DNA from: JAYZDK01 sp964604165
GTDB taxonomy: Bacteria > Myxococcota_A > UBA796 > CAJQPC01
DNA length: 64,000 nucleotides
NCBI GenBank assembly: GCA_964604165.1
Contig: CAZRYF010000009.1
Span: 1-64,000 of the forward strand
Direction: 5' to 3'
A program made the translations under genes and the position numbers. Of the stretch, positions 51,245 to 59,797 are shown piece after piece. The notes under the pieces are model-generated. The model saw nothing but the letters and a program-made list of their open reading frames with translations. It was not told the origin of the DNA and ran no database searches. Position 1 is the first letter of the stretch. Each line of letters starts with the position of its first letter.

Positions 51245-52503
51245 GAGAGAATGCCAAGGAGCGGATCCACCCCGGGCAACAGCGCCTCGGTGTCCAGGTC
51301 GGCCAGAGCCAGAAGCGTCGCCCCCAAGTGCTCCGCCGACAGATCCACCCCGGAATCCGAGATCTCAGCGGTCCGCGGATCCACCCGTCGCCCCCCAAAG
51401 TACGTATCAAAGCCCCCCACCACCCGAGACCCATCCAGCCCCGGCCCCACCACCATGCACGAGGTGTAGGGATGGTGGTCCTTTCCCTGGAACCCGTTCA
51501 ACAGCGGCGTGCGCCCCATCTCGGAGAGCACCACCAGCACCGTCTCATCGGCCAAACTGCTGGCCCAGGTGCCCGGAGCCTCCGCCAGACCCGACATGAT
51601 CGTGCCCAACGCCTCAAACAGCCCCCCCCAAAGCGTGGACTGTTCCGGATCGTTTTTTGCGTGGGTGTCCCAGCCCCCGTTTCCAAAGCCGATGGAGACA
51701 CATCGAGAGATTCCCTCACTGAACACCTGCCGCGTCAGCTCCGACACCGCAGAGACCCCGCCCGCCAAGGAAAAGTCGATGTTGTGCTGGTGTCCCTTGA
51801 GCGCCGCCGCCTGCTCGGTGGCTGTCACAAGGTCATCCAGCAACGCCCGCTCCGGAGCAGACCGGGACGCCAACGCCCGGGCCTCGACCCGTCGGGCCAA
51901 GAAGGAGTCGATCTGGGCTTCCGCCGGACGGTTGGGCCCCCCCTGACCCTGGTCACTCCAATCTCGCAGGTCCCCGGACAAAAGCCCCCCCAGCTGCCCG
52001 TTGCCGCCGGTCCGGGCCACGCTGACCCCACGCTCCCCGGGGTAAGAAGGCGCAGAGATGACCAGGTTCGGAAGCAGGAACTCGCTGCGCTCCGCATCCG
52101 CCAAGAGAGCAGCCCAGTCCGAACGCAGGCCCGAGGGGCTGCCCGTCATGGCGATGCGCGTACAGACCTCATGGGCCAGGGAACGCACCAGGAGCCCGTT
52201 GAAGACCACCGTATTGGCATGCCACCGGCTTAGAAACGAGCCCACGGCAGGCCGGTCCGCATGGTCCACAAAGGGAATACCGCCCGCCTGGGCCAAGCCC
52301 GCGTCCGGCTCCATGTCCACGTTGGGGTTGTCAAACTGGGCCGCGAACACCCGGGTGGGATCCCACCCCCCCTGGGCGAACACAAAAACAAAGCGCAAGA
52401 GCCCCTGCCCCGGCCGGGCAAGGACCCGCCCTCCGGGCAATCCCGCTGCAAGCAAGGCCGCGGAGGCCCCGCCCAAAAACTGCCGCCTGGAAGAATGCCC
52501 CAT
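51241..52503 (-). CDS. DUF1501 family protein, Tat-exported
   Basis: A 420-residue protein with a twin-arginine signal (SSRRQFLGGASAALLAAG) and the DUF1501 alkaline-phosphatase-like fold: FVFVFAQGGWDPTRVF (metal ligand region), GFGNGGWDTHAKN, VLVVLSEMGRTPLLNGFQGKDHHPYTSCMVVGPGL. DUF1501 proteins are sulfatase/phosphatase-like and often paired with DUF1549/DUF1592-type genes in Planctomycetes and Myxococcota; substrates are unknown. The start is ATG 52503, overlapping the stop of the DUF1588-like gene (TGATG). Confidence 0.85.
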   Translation of the reverse strand: MGHSSRRQFLGGASAALLAAGLPGGRVLARPGQGLLRFVFVFAQGGWDPTRVFAAQFDNPNVDMEPDAGLAQAGGIPFVDHADRPAVGSFLSRWHANTVVFNGLLVRSLAHEVCTRIAMTGSPSGLRSDWAALLADAERSEFLLPNLVISAPSYPGERGVSVARTGGNGQLGGLLSGDLRDWSDQGQGGPNRPAEAQIDSFLARRVEARALASRSAPERALLDDLVTATEQAAALKGHQHNIDFSLAGGVSAVSELTRQVFSEGISRCVSIGFGNGGWDTHAKNDPEQSTLWGGLFEALGTIMSGLAEAPGTWASSLADETVLVVLSEMGRTPLLNGFQGKDHHPYTSCMVVGPGLDGSRVVGGFDTYFGGRRVDPRTAEISDSGVDLSAEHLGATLLALADLDTEALLPGVDPLLGILS

Positions 52504-54086
52504 CAGTACACCATCAGCTCGGGATCCCGCAGCAGCGCCGAGAGCACCCCCGCCCACGCGGCCTCGATAGTCCCTTCCGCCAGGAACAGGTCGCCCCATA
52601 GCTCCAGGACTGCAGCCACCTCTTCTCCATCTACATCCACGCGGTCTCCAAACAGCCGCCAAAACAAGGACTGGACCTGGCGTGCCATGGCCGCTCCCCC
52701 GTTCTCGGGAGTCTCTGTGAAGTCGACTTCGTCGAACAAGCGGGGGCTCGCGGCTACCGCATCGTTGGCCACCACAAACGCGGCCCCCAGTTCCGCCAGA
52801 CGCTCCTGCACCAGAAGCACCGTAGCGTTCGGCGTGCGGGCCGGGGTTGTGGCGTTGGCCCCATCAAACCCACCCCCCAGCAGCCGCACCCCCACCTGGT
52901 CCGTGCGCATCATGTCCGTGCCCTCGAACTCCCAGGAAAACCCGGTCAAGTCCTTTACCTGGCTGGCCATCAGATCCGCTGTGACCATCTTGATCGGCGT
53001 GGCACCCGCCACATCCGTCGGGCCGGACAGGTAATGTCGGTCCCAAACAATCGACCTGAGAAGCGCTGACAGCGTGCCCCCCCCCGTCACAAATGCGTTG
53101 CGATGCCGTGAGAGCGCCGCGGTGTCGTCCAGGGAAGCATCCCTTCCAAGCAAGAGCTGCCACGACTGCTCCACGATGCACTCCGGAAAGCGCTTGTCCG
53201 CCGCGAGAAAGTGTCCCAAGTCGGCCAAGGTCGAACCAGCCTCTCCAAAATATCCCGGGGCGATGCCCGTGTAGTTGCGCCATGCCATCTCCCGCTCCGG
53301 ATGGAAGACCGACACATCCACCACGTTGTCCGGTGTGTACCACCAAAACCCGTAAAGAAAACTCGCCAAAGGGTCCAAGCTCACGTGGCAGTTTACGCAG
53401 GCCGCATTCTCCACCAGAGCCTCCTCCACAGCCTCCGCATCCAGAAAGTCCACCGAACCATCAAATTCAATCGGCCGCTCCAGGTAGTCCTCGCACAAGA
53501 AGATCCGGCTCACCGCGTTGGCCCGGTGGCGGTTGAAGTTGGACGCATTCGAGGGATAGCGCCACCAGAGAGAGTTGGTGGCGAGCACCCCGGCCGCCGG
53601 ACGCCCATCCGTGTAGTGGGCTCTCCTCCAACCGGACTCTCCCTCCGGGTAGTCCAAAGGCCAGATCGCCCCCAGCACCTCGTTGGCCAGGGTCCAGTCC
53701 CCGGTCACCAGCTCCGTCCACGGCAGGTCGTTTGCCGCCACATGCCCCACCACACGCAGCACCTCGTTCTGCACCGCGGACCGAAATGACACCTCGTCCT
53801 CCAACCCGTAGTCGGCCGCCGACACGTAGAATTCCTCAAACCTGGTCAGGAAGATCTCAGAGAAGAGATCCCGCACCCGGCTCTCAAACCGCGGATCGAC
53901 AAAAAAGCCGTCCACCAGCTCCTCCAGCACGTCTGGGTTCGCCTCCACCGTCTCCAACTCGTCCGCAGAGGGCCGGACCCCTCGCAGGTCCATGCTGATG
54001 CGCGTGAGAGCACCCAAGGGCCCCATTTGCGGAAGCCGCTCCGCCGGCGGCTCCGAAGCGCAGGAGAGGAGCAGCGAGACAATCAC
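52503..54086 (-). CDS. DUF1592/DUF1588-like CxxCH lipoprotein
   Basis: A 527-residue exported protein. N-terminal SLLLSCAS is a lipobox (Cys9). The central part has GVLATNSLWWRYPSNASNFNRHRANAVSRIFLCE and CVNCHVSLDPLASFLYGF (Cys230, Cys233, His234), the combination typical of the DUF1592-DUF1588 group that accompanies DUF1501. CxxCH suggests a haem-c or metal site (family inference). The C-terminus is helical. The start is GTG 54086 overlapping the upstream lipoprotein stop. Confidence 0.78.
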   Translation of the reverse strand: MIVSLLLSCASEPPAERLPQMGPLGALTRISMDLRGVRPSADELETVEANPDVLEELVDGFFVDPRFESRVRDLFSEIFLTRFEEFYVSAADYGLEDEVSFRSAVQNEVLRVVGHVAANDLPWTELVTGDWTLANEVLGAIWPLDYPEGESGWRRAHYTDGRPAAGVLATNSLWWRYPSNASNFNRHRANAVSRIFLCEDYLERPIEFDGSVDFLDAEAVEEALVENAACVNCHVSLDPLASFLYGFWWYTPDNVVDVSVFHPEREMAWRNYTGIAPGYFGEAGSTLADLGHFLAADKRFPECIVEQSWQLLLGRDASLDDTAALSRHRNAFVTGGGTLSALLRSIVWDRHYLSGPTDVAGATPIKMVTADLMASQVKDLTGFSWEFEGTDMMRTDQVGVRLLGGGFDGANATTPARTPNATVLLVQERLAELGAAFVVANDAVAASPRLFDEVDFTETPENGGAAMARQVQSLFWRLFGDRVDVDGEEVAAVLELWGDLFLAEGTIEAAWAGVLSALLRDPELMVY

Positions 54087-55030
54087 CAGGGACGATCCCC
54101 CAGGGGCCAGTTCAACAGACCGGTGAAGTCCGGACAGACCGCACCCAGGGGCTCACCCAGATACCAGGCCCGCCCGCAGCCATCGCAAAGATCCGAGTCC
54201 CCAGGATCTTCCTGGGTGGGGCCATCGAAGATCACGTCCACCCATTGCCCCCCTGGATCCCGAAAGGACACAATCCCCGAGACCTCCTCCGGGCAGGCGT
54301 TTCCCAACATGTAGGAGCCAAGAAGCTCGTCATACAAAGACACATCGCTCATGACGATGGTGTCGACTTCTCCCGAGAGGTCCGTCACCCCCCCCTCCAA
54401 GGTCAGAAACCTCCCCTCCAGGTTGTCGAGGTATCCGGCCGACATCAGCAAGTCTGGCGTTTCTCCATCTGCAAGCCAGCTCCCCTCCACCCCGCCCCCA
54501 CTCCAGGCGAAACCGCCGGAAATGCCCGAGTAGTACAAGGTGTGGGGGTCGGCCCCCGTGGATTCCATGGGGGTGATCTCATACACGTAGGCGCTTCCGC
54601 CCGAGACAAAGACATCCCCCTGCGGGTCGGTGATCTCTGCCACTCCATTGAAGGTGCGGGCGTCATAGACATAGCCGTCTTCCGGATTCTCATACCCGTC
54701 GTAGACCAGCCCGAACCCGTAGCCCGAAAAGTGGGTGCCATTGCCTGTTGTGCACTCGTCAAACCAGTAGGCGTTGCCGTCGGCCTCGTACCAATTGGGA
54801 CAGTAGGCCTCCGTGTGGTCCATGAGCGCGTCGTACACATCCAGTACTGGCGTGGCGTGCAGCCCCCGCACCCGGACCATCAGCTCCTCCAGGGCGCCCT
54901 CCATGTCCGCTTCGGTCAACGTGGGCTGGGCCACTTCTCCTTCCTCCACAATCCAGGGAGAAGGCTCGACCGCCTCCCCCGTGTCCACGTCGAGGGTCCC
55001 CCCACAGGAAAGAAGGAGCAGGGCGAGCAT
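54083..55030 (-). CDS. Uncharacterised secreted lipoprotein, first gene of the DUF1501 operon
   Basis: A 315-residue lipoprotein of unknown function. MLALLLLSCGG gives a lipobox (Cys9). The protein is acidic, aromatic-rich and has several cysteines (CPNWYEADGNAYWFDECTTGNG; C-terminal DLCDGCGRAWYLGEPLGAVC). GGAGG 5 bases before ATG 55030 sets the start. It overlaps the DUF1588-like gene by 4 bases, so translation is coupled. I recognise no domain. Confidence 0.65.
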   Translation of the reverse strand: MLALLLLSCGGTLDVDTGEAVEPSPWIVEEGEVAQPTLTEADMEGALEELMVRVRGLHATPVLDVYDALMDHTEAYCPNWYEADGNAYWFDECTTGNGTHFSGYGFGLVYDGYENPEDGYVYDARTFNGVAEITDPQGDVFVSGGSAYVYEITPMESTGADPHTLYYSGISGGFAWSGGGVEGSWLADGETPDLLMSAGYLDNLEGRFLTLEGGVTDLSGEVDTIVMSDVSLYDELLGSYMLGNACPEEVSGIVSFRDPGGQWVDVIFDGPTQEDPGDSDLCDGCGRAWYLGEPLGAVCPDFTGLLNWPLGDRPW

Positions 55031-55096
55031 GATGCCTCCGGTCAAGGCTCCAGCATGCCACCTGAACTGGGGTTTTGAAAGGGGATCCCCCTCTTC

Positions 55097-57628
55097 TCAA
55101 AGGGAGGGGTCGGGCCGAACCTGCACCTCAATGCATCCCTCCGAGAGCCTGGACGCCAAAGCCTGCTGAATCGCAGCGCCGTCGACCTCTTCCACCACCG
55201 ACCGGGCGTGGCCACCTGCTGGATCCAACCCGATTCGCTCCAGGAACGCCAACCGGTAGGCTCTCCGATGCGCTCGCTGGGATCGCCGGGCCCGCTCCCC
55301 ATGAATGCGTTGCTTGGCCCGGGCCAGCTCCTCCGATGACGGGCCTTCCACTGCGAGCCTCTCCACCTCCCCCAGCAGCCCCTCGGCGGCTTCCTCCAGT
55401 CGGGTTGGGTCCGTGGCAAGACTGACCGCAAACAGACCCGGATCCCAGGCCGCCACATGCTCGGCGGAGAGGGAGTAGGCCAAGGACCGCCGCTCCCGCA
55501 ACTCCAGGAACAAGCGCCCTCCCTGGCCGGCAAGAAGCTCCTCCGCCATGCGCAACGCACCGTACTCCCGGTCCGTGAACCGGGTGCCACGCCAGGCAAA
55601 CACCACCTGGGCCTGTTCGCGTCCGGCAGCCAGGCGATAGGTGCGCCGGCGCTTCGGCCACCGGGCAGGACGACGAGGCGAATCCAGGCTTCTACCGGCC
55701 GGGTGGTCCTCGAACATGGCCCCCAGCCGCCCGATCATGCGCTCCGGGTCCACATCCCCCACGACCCCCACCACAAGATTCTCCGGCGACAGGAGCGAGG
55801 TATGCAACCTCCTGAGGCGGTCGGAATCCAAGCGGGCCAAGCTCTCCGGTGTTCCGCGAGGAGAGAGGGAAAAGGGATGGGGGGCCAAAAGCCGTCGCCG
55901 CACCTCTTGCCAGGCCACTTCCTCCGGGCTGTCAAACAGGGAGCGCATCTCCTCCAGGAGAGCTTCCTTGACCTGGTTCATGTCCCGGGAAGCAAAGTGG
56001 GGCGTTTCCAACAAAGCGCTCATCAACTCCAACCCATCGTCCAGCTGCTCCACGGGAAAGTCCGCCCCCAAACCCACAAGACTTCGACCCGCCCAGCTGT
56101 TCACGCTGCCCCCCCGAGCGTTGACCTGTTCCGCAAACGCCCGGGCATCCCAAGCGCCCGCACCGCGCATGACACATCCATCCCAAACAGCTGTCCACCC
56201 TGCACTTGCCGGACGTTCCACCAGCTGGCCTCCCAGTCCCATCATTCGCACCGACGCCACCGGCGTCCGGGGGTCCCGCTCCACGAGAACTCGAACCCCA
56301 CAGGGCAAGGTGGCACGCACCACGCCAGCGGTTCGGGCCCAGGTGGACCCCTTCTTCGGGCGGGCAGGCCTGGCCCCACGAAAACCCTTGGCGCTCCACT
56401 CCCCCTTGGGGGCCAACAATCCAGAGGTGCACCGCTCGGGCACCAGGATGCGGGCCGCCACCTCCCGCACTTGCTGCGGGGTCACCGCAGCCACCGCACG
56501 GTCGTAGGCCTCCGCCCCGCAAGCGTCTCCGGTAAAGAGGGCGTACCAACCCGCCTCGTGGGCCCGCTCGTCCACACTCTCCCTGCCAAACAGCCGCCCC
56601 GAGAGGATCTGGGTCCGCGCCCGCGCCACCGCCCCGGGGGACACGCCTCGTTTCTGCACCTCCACCAAGAGGTCCCACAACCGCCGAGTGGCTGCCTCCG
56701 CCTGCCCAGCAAGGGGCGTGCATCCCACAGAAAAGAACCCGTTGTCCCTCTGGCAACACGCGCTCGCCCAAGCCGACGTCACGAGCCCCTTGTCGAGCAC
56801 AAGATCCGCCCCCAACACCCCGGCGTTGCCCGACCCCATGGCCACTCCCAATACGTCCAGTGCCGCTGCATCCGGATGCAAAATGTCCACCCCAACAAAC
56901 GACAGGTCCACCACTGGCTCCCGGAATCCCCGCTCCAGGGTGATTGATCGGGACCGTTTCTGGGCAGGCTCCGTGGGGCGCTTTGGCCTGCGGACCCTGC
57001 GGTACGCTCCCGGAAAGAACCGATTTGCCTGAGCAAGAACCTCCTCCGCAGGCAGGTCGCCGCTGATGGACAGAGTCATGTTCCCCGGCACATACCAGCG
57101 CCTCCAAAACGCGCGAATCCGGCTGGAAGACATCTGGGAGACGCTTCTCTTAGACCCGATCACCGGACGCCCATAGGGATGCTCCCGGTACATCTTGGCG
57201 GAGATGGCATCGGAGAGGGTGCGATCAGGGTCCTCCGCATCGCCGCGGATTTCCTCCAGGATCACCCCGCGCTCCCGTTCGACCTCTACGTCGAGGAAGC
57301 GACTGTTCTGGGCCATGTCCGCGAGCACCTCCAGGGCTTTCGTCCAATGCTCGGCGAGAACGGTGGCGTAATACACGGTCTGGTCGTGGGAAGTGTAGGC
57401 GTTCATGTCGCCCCCCAGGCCCTCCACCACGCTGGCCACATCCCCCACGTTGAACCGCTCGGTCCCCTTGAACAGCATGTGCTCCACAAAGTGGGCAGCC
57501 CCCACCTCGTTCGGCCCCTCGTCCGCCGCCCCCACACCTATCCACAGGTACACCGCCACAACCGGTGCACCGGGCACCCGGTCCACCACGACAGACAGGC
57601 CAGAGTCGGTGCGGCTTTCAGCGATCAT
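55097..57628 (-). CDS. M16 zinc peptidase, two-lobed (pitrilysin family)
   Basis: An 843-residue peptidase with both halves of an M16 enzyme in one chain. The inverted zinc motif HFVEH is at residues 46-50 and the third ligand is the Glu in VILEEIRGD (about 126). The second half (from about 430) has lost the motif, as normal for the C-terminal lobe of M16B-type fusions. No signal peptide is seen, so it may be cytoplasmic. ATG 57628 gives the standard M16 N-terminus; the frame is open further upstream but overlaps the hemW gene on the other strand. Substrate unknown. Confidence 0.9.
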   Translation of the reverse strand: MIAESRTDSGLSVVVDRVPGAPVVAVYLWIGVGAADEGPNEVGAAHFVEHMLFKGTERFNVGDVASVVEGLGGDMNAYTSHDQTVYYATVLAEHWTKALEVLADMAQNSRFLDVEVERERGVILEEIRGDAEDPDRTLSDAISAKMYREHPYGRPVIGSKRSVSQMSSSRIRAFWRRWYVPGNMTLSISGDLPAEEVLAQANRFFPGAYRRVRRPKRPTEPAQKRSRSITLERGFREPVVDLSFVGVDILHPDAAALDVLGVAMGSGNAGVLGADLVLDKGLVTSAWASACCQRDNGFFSVGCTPLAGQAEAATRRLWDLLVEVQKRGVSPGAVARARTQILSGRLFGRESVDERAHEAGWYALFTGDACGAEAYDRAVAAVTPQQVREVAARILVPERCTSGLLAPKGEWSAKGFRGARPARPKKGSTWARTAGVVRATLPCGVRVLVERDPRTPVASVRMMGLGGQLVERPASAGWTAVWDGCVMRGAGAWDARAFAEQVNARGGSVNSWAGRSLVGLGADFPVEQLDDGLELMSALLETPHFASRDMNQVKEALLEEMRSLFDSPEEVAWQEVRRRLLAPHPFSLSPRGTPESLARLDSDRLRRLHTSLLSPENLVVGVVGDVDPERMIGRLGAMFEDHPAGRSLDSPRRPARWPKRRRTYRLAAGREQAQVVFAWRGTRFTDREYGALRMAEELLAGQGGRLFLELRERRSLAYSLSAEHVAAWDPGLFAVSLATDPTRLEEAAEGLLGEVERLAVEGPSSEELARAKQRIHGERARRSQRAHRRAYRLAFLERIGLDPAGGHARSVVEEVDGAAIQQALASRLSEGCIEVQVRPDPSL

Positions 57629-57679
57629 GCGGGGAATTCCCTGGGCGAGAAGCGGCCCCCGGTATAACCCGACCCCGTC

Positions 57680-58795
57680 ATGCCTTGGGGCGTCTATCTG
57701 CACATCCCCTGGTGCCGCACGCGCTGTCCGTACTGCGCGTTCAACGTGGAGGTTCACCCAAGCCCCCCCACCGCAGCCTACACCGAGGCCCTGCTGACCC
57801 AATGGGCGGACCTCCAATCCCGGTTCGATGGGCAACCGTCCACCTTGTTTTTTGGGGGCGGAACTCCCTCCCTCCACCCGCCCGGTGATCTGGCCCGCCT
57901 GGTCCAAGCGCTGCACCCGATCCAGAACGGAGAGGTCACCCTGGAGGCCAACCCGGGCACCGTGGATGCTTCCTTGCTTCAAGATCTTCTACATGCAGGA
58001 ATCAACCGCCTCTCCCTGGGAATTCAGACCTTCCACGAAGGCCACGCCCGGTTCCTCAACCGAGCCCACAGTGTCCGAGACGCCCAGAATCTCCTGGCCC
58101 AGGTGAGGCAGGCGGGCTTTCGGTCGTGGTCGGCTGACCTCATCTTCGCGCTGCCCCACCAGACACTGGCCGAGCTCGAGAAGGACCTGTCGACGCTGTT
58201 GGAGACCGAACCACCCCACGTAAGCCTGTACGGTCTCACCGCCGAACCGGGAACCCCCTACACCCAGGGCCTCGCCACAGGAAAGGTCCCCCCTCAGGAC
58301 CCGGACCTGTGGGCCGACATGTACAGTACCGCAGTCGAGCGCCTGGAAGCTGCCGGCTTGCATCGCTACGAGGTCTCAAGCTTCGCTCGCCCCGGGCACC
58401 GAAGCGCACACAACGAGCTTTACTGGAGAGGCCATCGATACGCCGGCCTGGGCGCCGGGGCCCATGGATGGCTTCCAGATGGGCAAAGGACGGTAGGAAA
58501 AATGGCCCCTGCCGACTTCATTGCCACCCCATGCGAGCCACTCTCGGTGGAACGGCCCGACTCCCTTGTCACCGCCTCAGACCTGATCCTCTGCACCCTT
58601 CGGCACGTAGATGGAGTGGACCGCGCCGGGCTGCGCTCCCTGGGACACGACATCCCAGCAACCGAGTTGGCCCCCTGGACCCGTCACGGACTGCTACGCG
58701 TGACCCGGAGTGCGATCACCCTCGAACCCGCCGGATGGGCGGTCGCTGATGCCCTTGTTCGAAAACTCGTCGAGAGCTTGGGGCCAGGGTCTTGA
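57680..58795 (+). CDS. hemW: HemW-like radical SAM protein
   Basis: A 371-residue radical SAM protein of the HemW (haem chaperone, CPO-III-like) group. The 4Fe-4S motif is Cys12-x3-Cys16-x2-Cys19 (WCRTRCPYC), followed by TLFFGGGTPSL, VTLEANPGTVD, RLSLGIQTFHEGHARFLNRAHS and LIFALPHQT. The HemW-type stretch HNELYWRGHRYAGLGAGAHG is present, and the C-terminus has a winged-helix-like segment. It lies immediately upstream of grpE-dnaK-dnaJ, as in many bacteria. ATG 57680. Confidence 0.92.
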   Translation: MPWGVYLHIPWCRTRCPYCAFNVEVHPSPPTAAYTEALLTQWADLQSRFDGQPSTLFFGGGTPSLHPPGDLARLVQALHPIQNGEVTLEANPGTVDASLLQDLLHAGINRLSLGIQTFHEGHARFLNRAHSVRDAQNLLAQVRQAGFRSWSADLIFALPHQTLAELEKDLSTLLETEPPHVSLYGLTAEPGTPYTQGLATGKVPPQDPDLWADMYSTAVERLEAAGLHRYEVSSFARPGHRSAHNELYWRGHRYAGLGAGAHGWLPDGQRTVGKMAPADFIATPCEPLSVERPDSLVTASDLILCTLRHVDGVDRAGLRSLGHDIPATELAPWTRHGLLRVTRSAITLEPAGWAVADALVRKLVESLGPGS

Positions 58796-58821
58796 CCATT
58801 GCCCTGAAAAACGGCCATGCT
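58791..58821 (+). promoter_or_regulatory. grpE: Candidate heat-shock (sigma-32-like) promoter for grpE
   Basis: CTTGACC (58791-58797), 15 bases, then GGCCATGCT (58813-58821) resembles the sigma-32 pattern CTTGAAA-N11-16-CCCCATnT, only partly matching in the -10. It overlaps the hemW stop and lies 20-50 bases before the grpE ATG. No CIRCE element is present. Assigned by eye. Confidence 0.3.
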
Positions 58822-58840
58822 CGCTTGAAAGAGGAACCTG

Positions 58841-59731
58841 ATGGCTGAAAAGGACCCAATAGACACAGACCCCGCCAAACCAGAGGCCGCTGGAGGAGAG
58901 CCCCTCCCCAGGGGTCCAGATCCCGGAGAATTCGCCCTGGACATCGGGGAGGACCTGCTGGCCGAAGCCTTGCAGGCCGTAGAAAAGCGCCTCTACTCGA
59001 AAAAGGACGGCGAAGAGGAGGGGGACGAGGTGGAGTTCGAGGTGGAGCTCGACGATACCGCCCCGGCCAATCGCCCCTCAGGGGTCGAAATGAAGCTCGT
59101 GGAGCGAATAGAGGCCCTGACGGGGGAGCTGGAGGACACCCGCCAATCGGCCCGGGACACCCGGGATGAGAGCCTGCTCGCCCTCAAGAGGGCGGAGCGA
59201 AAGGCCAGCGCGGCGGAAGGTCTGAGGCTGGAGTTGGACGACGCCCGCGCCAATGCCCAGAGCAACGAGAAGCTGGCCATGGAGCTCCGGGGCAACTTGA
59301 AGGAGCTGAACCAGGAGAACCAGCGAGCCAAGCAGCGCCACAAGCGCGTGCTGGAACAAACCCATCAACAGGCCCTGGACCAAGTCTGCAAGGAGCTCCT
59401 TCCCGTGGTGGACAACCTGCAGCTTGCCAACAAGCACGTGCCCGAGAACCTGCAGAACGACTCCTTTGTGGAGGGCCTGTTGATGTCCGTTGTCCAGTTG
59501 GAACGTGCACTGGAGCGCATCGGTGTGGAGCCGCTCGCTGTGGCGCCCGGGGACGCATTTGACCCCCAACTGCACGAAGCGATCGCCTCGGAACCCCACC
59601 CGACCATTCCCCGAGGACACATCATCGAGATCCTTCAGGTGGGATACCAACTCAAGGATCGCCTCATTCGAGCGGCACGTGTGACCGTCAGCGGGGACGA
59701 ATTGGGAGCCCAGCCGGTGGCTGAAGAGTAG
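58841..59731 (+). CDS. grpE: GrpE, DnaK nucleotide-exchange factor
   Basis: A 296-residue GrpE, longer than usual (about 200): an acidic N-terminal region (1-95, EEEGDEVEFEVELDD) precedes the family's coiled coil (about 105-190) and the beta-domain (PVVDNLQLANKHVPEN, VVQLERALERIGVEPLAVAPGDAFDPQLHEAIAS, IIEILQVGYQLKDRLIRAARVTVS). It removes ADP from DnaK. Gene order hemW-grpE-dnaK-dnaJ. ATG 58841 has AGAGGAA upstream. Confidence 0.93.
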   Translation: MAEKDPIDTDPAKPEAAGGEPLPRGPDPGEFALDIGEDLLAEALQAVEKRLYSKKDGEEEGDEVEFEVELDDTAPANRPSGVEMKLVERIEALTGELEDTRQSARDTRDESLLALKRAERKASAAEGLRLELDDARANAQSNEKLAMELRGNLKELNQENQRAKQRHKRVLEQTHQQALDQVCKELLPVVDNLQLANKHVPENLQNDSFVEGLLMSVVQLERALERIGVEPLAVAPGDAFDPQLHEAIASEPHPTIPRGHIIEILQVGYQLKDRLIRAARVTVSGDELGAQPVAEE

Positions 59732-59797
59732 ATCCCCGACCGCGCCGACCGTGGTACATTCCCTCGGAATTGAGCGGGCTGTTTAGCGAGAGGGGAC

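Noticed and set aside
59732..59797. CIRCE-type HrcA operator before dnaK
   Set aside because: The inverted repeat TTAGCACTC-N9-GAGTGCTAA is absent both here and before grpE.
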